Positions 7,890 to 15,606 of a stretch of 64,000 nt of DNA are shown one piece after another. The stretch lies in NCBI RefSeq assembly GCF_001439845.1, contig NZ_JYLO01000010.1, forward strand, positions 124,001 through 188,000. The letters run 5' to 3'. This DNA is from Pseudomonas lactis. GTDB lineage: Bacteria > Pseudomonadota > Gammaproteobacteria > Pseudomonadales > Pseudomonadaceae. The notes under the pieces were generated by a model. That model did no database searches, was not told the DNA's origin, and saw nothing but the letters and a program-made list of their open reading frames with translations. The first letter of the stretch is position 1, and the number at the start of each line of letters is the position of its first letter. The position numbers were made by a program, and so were the translations under genes.

Positions 7890-9659
7890 ATGTTCTCCAT
7901 CCGTCAACGCCGTGCGATTCGCCTGGCCAGCCGCTTTATCGCGCCCTACCGCTGGCAGGCGCTTGGCGCACTGCTGGCGCTGATCGTCACCGCTGGCATC
8001 ACCTTGTCCATGGGGCAGGGCATACGCCTGCTGGTGGACCAGGGCTTCATGACTCAGTCGCCGCACCTGCTCAACCAGTCCATCGGCCTGTTCATGCTGC
8101 TGGTGCTCGGCCTGGCCGTGGGCACCTTCACGCGGTTTTACCTGGTGTCGTGGATTGGCGAGCGGGTGGTGGCCGATATTCGCCGGCAAGTGTTCAACCA
8201 CCTGATCTACCTGCACCCAGGCTTCTACGAGAACAACCGCAGCTCCGAAATCCAGTCGCGGCTGACCACCGACACCACCTTGCTGCAATCGGTGATCGGC
8301 TCATCGCTGTCGCTGTTTTTGCGCAATGCCCTTATGGTCATCGGCGGCATCGTGTTGCTGTTTATCACGAACCCCAAACTCACCAGCATCGTGGTGGTGG
8401 CGTTGCCGCTGGTGCTGGCGCCGATCCTGATTTTCGGACGTCGGGTGCGCAGCCTGTCGCGTTTGAGCCAGGACCGTATCGCGGACGTTGGCAGCTATGT
8501 CGCCGAGACCTTGGGCCAGATCAAGACCGTGCAGGCCTATAACCATCAGGTGCAGGACGAACAGCGCTTTGCCGTCACCGTCGAGGACGCCTTCATCACC
8601 GCACGTAAGCGCATCTTGCAGCGCTCATGGCTGATTACCCTGGTGATCATGCTGGTGCTCGGCGCGGTAGGCGTGATGCTGTGGGTGGGCGGCATGGACG
8701 TGATCAGCGGGCGTATTTCCGGCGGTGAGCTGGCGGCGTTCGTGTTCTACAGCCTGATTGTCGGCAGCGCCGTTGGCACCCTGAGCGAAGTGCTCGGCGA
8801 GTTGCAGCGTGCCGCTGGGGCGGCGGAGCGGATCGGTGAGCTGTTGCAGTCAGGCAACGACATCCAGGCGCCGGCCACTGGCGGTGTACGTTTGCCGGAA
8901 CGGGTCAGCGGCCGCATGGAACTGCAAGACCTGCGCTTTTCCTACCCGTCACGGCCGGACAGCTACGCCATCGATGGCTTGAACCTGACCATCAACCCGG
9001 GCGAAACCCTGGCGTTGGTAGGGCCGTCCGGCGCGGGCAAATCGACGATCTTCGACCTGCTGCTGCGTTTCTACGACCCCCAGCAAGGCCGCATCCTGCT
9101 TGAAGGTCAACCGTTGACCGAGCTTGACCCGTTAGACCTGCGTCGCCATTTCGCCCTGGTGTCCCAGAGCCCGGCGCTGTTCTTCGGCAGCGTCGAAGAC
9201 AACATCCGCTACGGCAACCCGTCCGCCACCACCGCCCAGGTGGAAGCCGCCGCGCGTATTGCCCACGCCCACGACTTCATCCTGCAAATGCCCGACGGCT
9301 ACCAAACCCACCTCGGCGAAAGTGGCCAGGGCCTCTCTGGCGGCCAGCGCCAACGCCTGGCCATCGCCCGCGCCTTGCTGGTCGACGCGCCGATCCTGCT
9401 GCTGGACGAAGCCACCAGCGCCCTCGACGCTCAGAGCGAACACCTGATCCAACAAGCCCTGCCGCAGCTCATGCAGGGGCGCACCACGCTGGTCATCGCG
9501 CATCGTTTGGCCACGGTGAAGAATGCCGACCGCATTGCGGTAATGGACCAGGGCAAGCTGGTGGCGGTGGGCACGCATCAGCAGTTGATTGCGAGCAATC
9601 CGTTGTATGCGCGGTTGGCGGCGTTGCAGTTCAACGATGGAGATGAACAGGTGAAATAA
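7890..9659 (+). CDS. ABC-type exporter, fused permease and ATPase (MsbA/BmrA-like half-transporter)
   Basis: A 589-aa half-transporter that works as a homodimer in the inner membrane. Residues 1-320 hold six transmembrane segments. The ATPase domain has Walker A GPSGAGKST at about 378-386, signature LSGGQ at 482-486, Walker B LLLDEATSALD and the H-loop IAHRLATV. An in-frame ATG exists 21 codons upstream, but alignment with MsbA-like proteins favours MFSIRQRRAIRLA. Substrate is unknown; lipids or drugs are typical. The stop codon lies within the A-rich tract that is the T tail of the opposing slt terminator. Confidence 0.9.
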   Translation: MFSIRQRRAIRLASRFIAPYRWQALGALLALIVTAGITLSMGQGIRLLVDQGFMTQSPHLLNQSIGLFMLLVLGLAVGTFTRFYLVSWIGERVVADIRRQVFNHLIYLHPGFYENNRSSEIQSRLTTDTTLLQSVIGSSLSLFLRNALMVIGGIVLLFITNPKLTSIVVVALPLVLAPILIFGRRVRSLSRLSQDRIADVGSYVAETLGQIKTVQAYNHQVQDEQRFAVTVEDAFITARKRILQRSWLITLVIMLVLGAVGVMLWVGGMDVISGRISGGELAAFVFYSLIVGSAVGTLSEVLGELQRAAGAAERIGELLQSGNDIQAPATGGVRLPERVSGRMELQDLRFSYPSRPDSYAIDGLNLTINPGETLALVGPSGAGKSTIFDLLLRFYDPQQGRILLEGQPLTELDPLDLRRHFALVSQSPALFFGSVEDNIRYGNPSATTAQVEAAARIAHAHDFILQMPDGYQTHLGESGQGLSGGQRQRLAIARALLVDAPILLLDEATSALDAQSEHLIQQALPQLMQGRTTLVIAHRLATVKNADRIAVMDQGKLVAVGTHQQLIASNPLYARLAALQFNDGDEQVK

Positions 9660-9687
9660 AAAATGCCCGCATCTCTCGATGCGGGCA
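9656..9687 (-). terminator. Terminator for leftward transcription from slt
   Basis: TGCCCGCAT (9664-9672) pairs with ATGCGGGCA (9679-9687). Read leftward the hairpin is followed by a T run that overlaps the last codons of the convergent ABC exporter gene. It likely serves slt. Confidence 0.75.
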
Positions 9688-9697
9688 ATGGCGCCTC

Positions 9698-9795
9698 TGT
9701 AGGAGCGAGCTTGCTCGCGAAAAACTCACAGGCGCCGCGTTTATCCAGGAAGCACGCGTTAGCGTTGACGTTCTTCGCGAGCAAGCTCGCTCCTA
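9698..9795. repeat. REPIN overlapping the slt stop codon
   Basis: Heads TGTAGGAGCGAGCTTGCTCG and GCGAGCAAGCTCGCTCCTA in inverted orientation. The right head ends at the slt stop codon (9793-9795). Confidence 0.88.
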
Positions 9796-11721
9796 CTGGT
9801 CGTCGAAGTACCGCTCATGCCAATCCACCAACGGTTGCGGTGAGTTGAGCTTCTGCCCGTAGATCACCGAATAAGACAGCACGTTCTGCACATACTGGCG
9901 GGTTTCGTCGAACGGGATGCTTTCCACCCACACGTCGAAACTCAGGTGGTCTGCGCCGCGCAGCCATTGGCGCACGCGGCCGGGGCCGGCGTTGTAGGCA
10001 GCGGAGGCGAGCACGCGGTTGCCGTTGAACTGGCTGTGCACCTGGCTCAGGTAGGCAGCGCCGAGCTGGATGTTTTTATCCGGGTCCAGCACTTGGGCCG
10101 GGGAGGCCAGGGGGATACTGAATTTGCGTGCGGTTTCCTTGGCGGTGCCGGGCATCAGTTGCATCAGGCCGCTGGCGCCAACGCCGGAACGGGCGTCATC
10201 CATAAACGCGCTTTCCTGGCGGGTGATGGCAAAGATCCAACTGGAGTGCAGGCCGCGTACCTTGGCTTCGCGCACCAGGGTGTCGCGGTGGGCCATCGGG
10301 AAGCGGATGTCCAGGTCGTCCCAGTACTGGGCCTGGCTGATGGTGCGGATCGCCGGGAAGTACCACTTCATGTCGTAGGCCAGTTTGGCCTGGGCCACCA
10401 TCTCGTCACGGTTGAAATGACGGCTGACGTGGTACCACTCACGGCGACCGTCGACGATCTGGCCGCGGGCGTAGAACTCCAGGGCCCTGCGCACGCCTGG
10501 GGTGTTGCGGACCTTGTTGACCAGGGCCTGGCTCATCACCAGCGGCTTGTTGTTCAACTGATAAGGCGATTTGGAGCGGTCAGCCGCGAGGAAACCGTAG
10601 AAGTCCCGCTCCTTGGCGACGTTTTTGTACAGCACCAAAGCCTGCGGGTTTTTCGGCTCGGCCAGCTCCAGGCTGCGCGCCTGCCAGTAGCGCCAGCGGT
10701 TGGTGGTGGCCAGGTCTTGTGGGAGCTTGCGGGTCAACTGGTAGGCGTCTTCCCAGCGCGCCAGGCGCAACAACAGGCGCAGGCGCCATTCGGAGACCGT
10801 ATTGTCGCGCAGTTCGGGGTCGTACTTGGTCATGACCTCCAGCGCGCGCGGGTCGAAGCGCTTGGCCAGGGTCAAGCCGATCTCGCGGGCAATCGACACT
10901 TTTTCGTCACGGGAGAAGTGCATGCTGCTGGCGTAACCGTCGAGCAGCGACATGGCTTTGTCCGGATCCTGGCGCGCCAGGCGACGCAGGCCCAGGCCCA
11001 CGGCGTCAGCCATGGCCTCGGTGGCCGGCTGGAAGCGTGACGGGTCGCTGAGCATGTCGGGCTTTTGCGCAACATCCACCATCAAGCGGCCTTGGGCGCC
11101 GAGGGTGGGCAGGGTTTTCACCAGGCTATTGGCCAGCGCGTAGTTACGCGCTTCGGCGGCGAGCTTGGCGCGCTCCCAGATCTTCTGCTCGGTGAGTTGG
11201 CCGGCAGCGGCCCATTGGCCAAACGTGACGTCACAGGCGGCGGGCTGGGATTTGCCGGTCATCCACAGCTTTTCGGCAGTCTTGTAGCCTTCGGCTTTCA
11301 GGTTGTGGCTGAGCTGGTACTGGCCATGCAGGCAGTCCAGCTCGACGAAATTGAGCTTGGTGTCGTAGTACTTTTCAAAGGTCTGCCAATCGCCGCGTTC
11401 GGCCAGCCAGCGCAGCCAACGCAGTTTCATCCAGTTGGCCTGGGGCAGGTCGCCGTGTTTGGCGAGGAATTGTTCGATTTCCTCATTGCTCGCGGTTTTC
11501 AGGCGCGCGGTCAGCTCGTCATAGGCCAGGTAGGGCGTGAGCGGGTAATCGGCCAGGGCTTGGCTGTATTGCATGTAGGGGCCGCTGTCGCCCTTGGCCA
11601 GGGCGCGTTTGGCTTGATCGTAATACTGGCGTTGAGTGGTGAGGTCCACCGCCTGGGCGGATTGAACGGCAGTGGCGGAAAGAAGCAGACAAGATAAAAA
11701 GTTGAAAAGGCGACTGCGCAT
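9793..11721 (-). CDS. slt: Soluble lytic murein transglycosylase (Slt70 family)
   Basis: A 642-aa periplasmic enzyme that cleaves the MurNAc-GlcNAc bond of peptidoglycan to give 1,6-anhydro ends. A Sec signal peptide (MRSRLFNFLSCLLLSATAVQSAQA) is followed by the long alpha-superhelical U/L domains and a C-terminal SLT domain. The catalytic Glu is about E503 in TRQESAF, followed by GASGLMQLMPGTA. I preferred the start at 11721, which places the signal peptide first, over an ATG 16 codons upstream; the RBS is weak. The last codons overlap a REPIN. Downstream product recycling is served by nagZ at 26.1 kb. Confidence 0.93.
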   Translation of the reverse strand: MRSRLFNFLSCLLLSATAVQSAQAVDLTTQRQYYDQAKRALAKGDSGPYMQYSQALADYPLTPYLAYDELTARLKTASNEEIEQFLAKHGDLPQANWMKLRWLRWLAERGDWQTFEKYYDTKLNFVELDCLHGQYQLSHNLKAEGYKTAEKLWMTGKSQPAACDVTFGQWAAAGQLTEQKIWERAKLAAEARNYALANSLVKTLPTLGAQGRLMVDVAQKPDMLSDPSRFQPATEAMADAVGLGLRRLARQDPDKAMSLLDGYASSMHFSRDEKVSIAREIGLTLAKRFDPRALEVMTKYDPELRDNTVSEWRLRLLLRLARWEDAYQLTRKLPQDLATTNRWRYWQARSLELAEPKNPQALVLYKNVAKERDFYGFLAADRSKSPYQLNNKPLVMSQALVNKVRNTPGVRRALEFYARGQIVDGRREWYHVSRHFNRDEMVAQAKLAYDMKWYFPAIRTISQAQYWDDLDIRFPMAHRDTLVREAKVRGLHSSWIFAITRQESAFMDDARSGVGASGLMQLMPGTAKETARKFSIPLASPAQVLDPDKNIQLGAAYLSQVHSQFNGNRVLASAAYNAGPGRVRQWLRGADHLSFDVWVESIPFDETRQYVQNVLSYSVIYGQKLNSPQPLVDWHERYFDDQ

Positions 11722-11934
11722 GAGACGTCCGTGCAGAGAAATCACGACTAGCACCGGCACTGCCGACACTGATTGCCCCTAGCTTAGCCTTTTGCCAGCG
11801 GCCCGCGAAAGCTTTGCCGGCTGGTTCGTTCAAGTTCGCCGGAAATGTCCTACAGAACGTGTCAATAGAGAAAATGCCGACCGCATCCCACCCTCACATC
11901 AGGTAGAATGCGCGCCCAGTTTTTGGAGAAGCGT

Positions 11935-13857
11935 ATGACCCTGCTCAAATTCAGCGATGTGTCCCTTGCTTTCGGCGCCATGCCGTTGTTGGACAAGGTG
12001 TCCTGGCAGATCGCCCGTGGTGAGCGGGTGTGCATCATCGGCCGCAACGGCACCGGTAAGTCCAGCATGATGAAGCTGGTAAAAGGCGACCAGAAGCCCG
12101 ATGACGGCTCTGTCTGGCGTGCCCCGGGCCTCAAGATCGGCGAATTGCCGCAAGAATTGCCGGTGGCCGACGGACGGACAGTGTTCGACGTGGTTGCCGA
12201 AGGCCTGGATGGCGTTGGCGAGTTGCTCGCGCAATACCATCACCTGGCGCAGAACTGCGTCACCGAGGAAGACCTCGACAAGCTGATGCACGTCCAGCAA
12301 GACCTCGAAGCCCGTGACGGCTGGCGCTTGCAGCAACTGGTGGACAGCACCCTGAGCCGCCTGCAACTGCCGGCCGACAAGACCCTCGCCGAATTGTCCG
12401 GCGGCTGGCGTCGTCGCGTGCTGCTGGCCCAGGCCCTGGTGTCCGAGCCGGACCTGCTGCTGCTCGACGAACCGACCAACCACCTGGACATTGGCGCCAT
12501 CGCCTGGCTTGAAGAAGCCATCAAGGACTTCCAAGGCGCCGTGCTGTTTATCACGCACGACCGTGCTTTCCTGCAGAGCCTGGCCACGCGCATCCTCGAA
12601 CTGGACCGTGGCGGCCTGATCGACTGGAACGGCGACTACGCCAGCTTCCTGGTGCACAAGGAAGCCGCCCTGGCGGCCGAAGAAACCGCCAACGCGCTGT
12701 TCGACAAGAAGCTGGCCCAGGAAGAAGTCTGGATCCGCCAGGGCATCAAGGCCCGTCGCACCCGTAACGAAGGCCGCGTACGTGCCTTGAAAGCCTTGCG
12801 CGTCGAGCGCAGTGAGCGCCGCGAGCGCACCGGCAAGGCCAATATCCAGCTCGATACTGCCGACAAGTCGGGCAAGCAAGTGATGGTGCTGGAGAACGTC
12901 AGCTTCCATCACCCGGACGGCCCGTTCCTGATCAAGGACTTCTCCATGGTCCTGCAGCGCGGCGACCGTATCGGCCTGCTGGGCGCCAACGGTACCGGCA
13001 AGACTACGTTGCTCAAGCTGATGCTCAGCGGCCTGCAACCGACCAGCGGCAAGGTCGAAGAGGGCACTCGCATCGACGTGGCCTACTTTGACCAGTTGCG
13101 CCACCAGTTGGACCTGGAAAAGACCGTGATCGACAACGTCGCCGAAGGCCGCGACTTTATCGACATCGACGGCCAGAGCCGCCACGTACTCAGCTACCTG
13201 GGCGACTTCCTGTTCAGCCCGCAGCGTGCACGTACGCCGGTCAAGGCGCTGTCGGGTGGTGAGCGCGCGCGCCTGCTGCTGGCCAAGCTGTTCAGCAAGC
13301 CGGCCAACTTGCTGGTACTCGACGAACCGACCAACGACCTCGACGTGGAAACCCTGGAACTGCTGGAAGAGGTCTTGCTGACCTTTAACGGCACTGTGCT
13401 GATGGTCAGCCACGACCGGGAATTCCTCGACAACGTGGTCACCAGCACCCTGGTCTTCGAAGGTGAAGGCAAGGTGCGTGAATACGTGGGCGGTTATCAG
13501 GACTGGCTGCGTCAGGGCGGCTCGCCGCGCCTGCTGGGCGTAACCGAGAGCAAGTCGGGCAAAGCAGACTTGAACACGGCGGTGGTGGCTCCGGTCGCTG
13601 CCGAAGCGCCTGCACCGGCGGCTGACGCTGCGCCGGCCAAGAAAAAGCTGAGCTATAAGTTGCAGCGCGAGCTGGAAGCCTTGCCGGGTGATATCGACGC
13701 CAAGGAACAGCAGATTGCTGCGGTCGAAGCGGAAATGGCTGACGCTGGTTTCTACCTGCGCCCTGCGGCAGAGACCGCCAAGGTCATCGCCTCTTTGGAG
13801 ACGTTGAACCAGGAGCTGGAAGCGTTGGTTGAGCGTTGGGCCGAGTTGGATGCCTGA
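11935..13857 (+). CDS. uup: ABC-F family ATPase Uup
   Basis: A 640-aa soluble protein with two ABC ATPase cassettes and no membrane segments, typical of ABC-F ribosome-associated ATPases. Walker A motifs are GRNGTGKSS (about 36-44) and GANGTGKTT (about 350-358). Signatures LSGGW and LSGGE and Walker B segments LLLLDEPTNHLD and LLVLDEPTNDLD are present. The C-terminal 80 residues after an Ala/Pro linker form a coiled-coil tail like the DNA-binding tail of E. coli Uup. TTTTGGAGAAGCGT precedes the ATG. It diverges from slt. Confidence 0.93.
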   Translation: MTLLKFSDVSLAFGAMPLLDKVSWQIARGERVCIIGRNGTGKSSMMKLVKGDQKPDDGSVWRAPGLKIGELPQELPVADGRTVFDVVAEGLDGVGELLAQYHHLAQNCVTEEDLDKLMHVQQDLEARDGWRLQQLVDSTLSRLQLPADKTLAELSGGWRRRVLLAQALVSEPDLLLLDEPTNHLDIGAIAWLEEAIKDFQGAVLFITHDRAFLQSLATRILELDRGGLIDWNGDYASFLVHKEAALAAEETANALFDKKLAQEEVWIRQGIKARRTRNEGRVRALKALRVERSERRERTGKANIQLDTADKSGKQVMVLENVSFHHPDGPFLIKDFSMVLQRGDRIGLLGANGTGKTTLLKLMLSGLQPTSGKVEEGTRIDVAYFDQLRHQLDLEKTVIDNVAEGRDFIDIDGQSRHVLSYLGDFLFSPQRARTPVKALSGGERARLLLAKLFSKPANLLVLDEPTNDLDVETLELLEEVLLTFNGTVLMVSHDREFLDNVVTSTLVFEGEGKVREYVGGYQDWLRQGGSPRLLGVTESKSGKADLNTAVVAPVAAEAPAPAADAAPAKKKLSYKLQRELEALPGDIDAKEQQIAAVEAEMADAGFYLRPAAETAKVIASLETLNQELEALVERWAELDA

Positions 13858-13876
13858 GTGATCTTGCAGCACTGAA

Positions 13877-13913
13877 AAGCCTGGCGTTCATTCCTATGAG
13901 CGCCAGGCTTTTT
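13877..13913 (+). terminator. Rho-independent terminator of uup
   Basis: A 14-bp stem (13877-13890 with 13897-13910, one G-T pair) is followed by five Ts, 20 bases after the uup stop. Confidence 0.92.
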
Positions 13914-13933
13914 AATATGAAATGCGATCCAAC

Positions 13934-14023
13934 TGTGGGAGCTGGCTTGCCTGCGATAGCGGTGTATCAGCCACCTGATGCATCAACTGACAGGCTGCTA
14001 TCGCAGGCATGCCAGCTCCCACA
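13934..14023. repeat. REPIN between uup and the usp gene
   Basis: GTGGGAGCTGGCTTGCC and its inverted partner (with one change, GCATGCCAGCTCCCAC) flank about 45 bases. Confidence 0.9.
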
Positions 14024-14040
14024 TTAGACCTTCATCGGTC

Positions 14041-14481
14041 TTACGAACTCTTTACCAGTTTGACGGCCAGTACATCGCACGGCGCGCCGTGCAATACATC
14101 ATTGGCGGTCGAGCCCAGCAGCAAGGCCAAGCCGTGGCGCCCATGGCTACCCACTACGATCAGGTCACAACCCTGTTCCTTGGCCAAGTGGTGAATTTCC
14201 TGGCGCGGTTGGCCGTATGTCAGGTGGCAGTCTTCCTTTTTCAGGTGCGGGTATTTGAGAATCAAACGGTCCAGGCGCTCCTTGGCCTGGTCGAATTGTT
14301 GCTGCTGCAGCTGGGAAAGGTCCATCGGCACGTCACCACCAAAGGCCATCGCCATGGGCTCGACGATGTGCACCAGCGACAGTTTGGCGCCATTGGCAAT
14401 CGCGGATTCCTGTGCGCGCTTGATCACTGGATCGCACTCTTCGGTCAGGTCGACAGCGACCAGAATATGTTTGTAGGGCAT
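14041..14481 (-). CDS. Universal stress protein, UspA family
   Basis: A 146-aa single Usp domain of the alpha/beta nucleotide-binding fold. It begins MPYKHILVAVDLTEECDPVI and carries the ATP-type loop GSHGRHGLALLLGSTAND, the Gx2Gx9G(S/T) pattern of ATP-binding Usp proteins. CCTGGAGGAACGCCTC precedes the ATG. Such proteins act in stress survival; the exact role is not readable. It is transcribed alone, divergent from the gene at 14587. Confidence 0.93.
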   Translation of the reverse strand: MPYKHILVAVDLTEECDPVIKRAQESAIANGAKLSLVHIVEPMAMAFGGDVPMDLSQLQQQQFDQAKERLDRLILKYPHLKKEDCHLTYGQPRQEIHHLAKEQGCDLIVVGSHGRHGLALLLGSTANDVLHGAPCDVLAVKLVKSS

Positions 14482-14586
14482 GAGGCGTTCCTCCAGGGGA
14501 CTGCAATAAATTCAGTATGGCTGCTTTCAAGCGGATGGGGTTGCCGCAGATCAAATCCGCTCATCTAGAAATTCGGGAGTACACAT

Positions 14587-15024
14587 ATGACGGTCTGGAT
14601 AGTGGTGTCAATCCTTGCGGTGGTTTTGAGCCCCCTGGTATGGCTGCGTCCTTCGCGCCAGCAGAGCGGGCGCATGGCCCTGCGCATGGAGGCACGCCGC
14701 ATCGGGTTGGCCATGCAGTTGGCGCCTCAGGAGTGGCCGCACTGGCTCAAACAGGAGCCGCCGAGCCCTTGCGCGCAGTACTGCCGACCACGGCGTGGCA
14801 GCATGCCCGCGACCTGGAGTTACTGGCAGCTGGAGCCGGGGCTGTGGGTCAATCAGTGGCGTGAGCCTTGTGTGGATGAGAAGTTGTTGCCGCATTTTGC
14901 AACGCTGCCGGCGAACGTCTACAAGGTCGAGGCCGACAAACAGATGATTGCTTTGTATTGGGGCGAGAAGGGCGACGCAAGCGTACTCAAAGACATCGAT
15001 ACGCTGCTCAAGGCCCTGGCCTGA
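14587..15024 (+). CDS. Conserved hypothetical membrane-anchored protein
   Basis: A 145-aa protein whose first 20 residues (TVWIVVSILAVVLSPLVWL) form one hydrophobic anchor, followed by a basic stretch and a soluble cytoplasmic domain with PEW/WLKQEPPSPCAQYCRP. Cysteines at CAQYC and EPCVDE could be structural. GGGAGTACACAT precedes the ATG. I recognise it as conserved in pseudomonads beside fadBA and usp, with no assigned function. Confidence 0.8.
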   Translation: MTVWIVVSILAVVLSPLVWLRPSRQQSGRMALRMEARRIGLAMQLAPQEWPHWLKQEPPSPCAQYCRPRRGSMPATWSYWQLEPGLWVNQWREPCVDEKLLPHFATLPANVYKVEADKQMIALYWGEKGDASVLKDIDTLLKALA

Positions 15025-15033
15025 CCCAAACCT

Positions 15034-15133
15034 TGTAGGCGCGAGCTTGCTCGCGAAAATCGCCAACGATAACGCGGATAATCAGGCTATACGCGGCGCT
15101 CTCCAGGTTTTCGCGCGGAAGCTCGCTCCTACA
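15034..15133. repeat. REPIN, TGTAGG(A/C)GCGAGCTTGCTCG subtype
   Basis: Left head TGTAGGCGCGAGCTTGCTCG, right head GCGGAAGCTCGCTCCTACA, with AACGATAACGC inside. Both heads carry point changes, so this copy is diverged. Confidence 0.82.
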
Positions 15134-15170
15134 AAAAAGCCGAGCAATAAAAAGCCAGAAAAGCCGGGCA

Positions 15171-15198
15171 ATAAAAAGCCCGACATCATCATCGGGCT
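15171..15198 (-). terminator. Leftward terminator-like hairpin in an A/GCC-rich low-complexity stretch
   Basis: Read leftward, AGCCCGA pairs with TCGGGCT and is followed by TTTTTAT. The stretch 15134-15180 repeats the phrase AAAAAGCC(G)GGCAAT imperfectly. No leftward gene that it would serve is apparent. Confidence 0.4.
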
Positions 15199-15606
15199 GG
15201 AGGTGGCCAGGCAGGCCGGTAAATCTGTAGGTTGCCGCTAGCCTAGCCGGGTATTCCTTTCTGTACAGCCTTTTCCCACATCTTTTCTATTATTGATCCT
15301 GTGAATATTTGAATATTGACGGGTGGCCCGCCTGTGGGCCGGGTTCTGAAATGACTGGAAAGTCGCGTTTTTACTAGCCTTTGGAGCGATTGACAATTGC
15401 TCGGAATTGGATGAAGGTGGCGTACCCAAATCAAACGGGCGTATGAATTGAGCGTTTGCCTGTCAGACGACTCATACAAAACCCGACTATCGCACTGGCG
15501 GGTGTGCCTGGCGGATTGGCATGAGCATTGATTCAACTGTCAATGTCAAACCAGAGACCAGCGTCCAGTGTGTACTGTTCAGCTTCCATATCGTGGAGAT
15601 CAGTTG
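15199..15606. other. Long gene-free fadBA upstream region
   Basis: About 400 bases without a convincing gene on either strand. It contains an inverted repeat CAAACG (15438-15443) ... CGTTTG (15459-15464) with a 15-base spacer. I see no palindrome with the short PsrA spacing here, although fadBA is a known PsrA target in P. aeruginosa. Confidence 0.5.

Noticed and set aside
15438..15464. PsrA operator upstream of fadB
   Set aside because: Half-sites are 17 bases apart, outside the 2-4-base spacing of known PsrA motifs; retained only as a question in the findings.
15243..15536. 97-codon leftward frame upstream of fadB
   Set aside because: No RBS, no recognisable domain, composition unlike genes; kept only as intergenic region.
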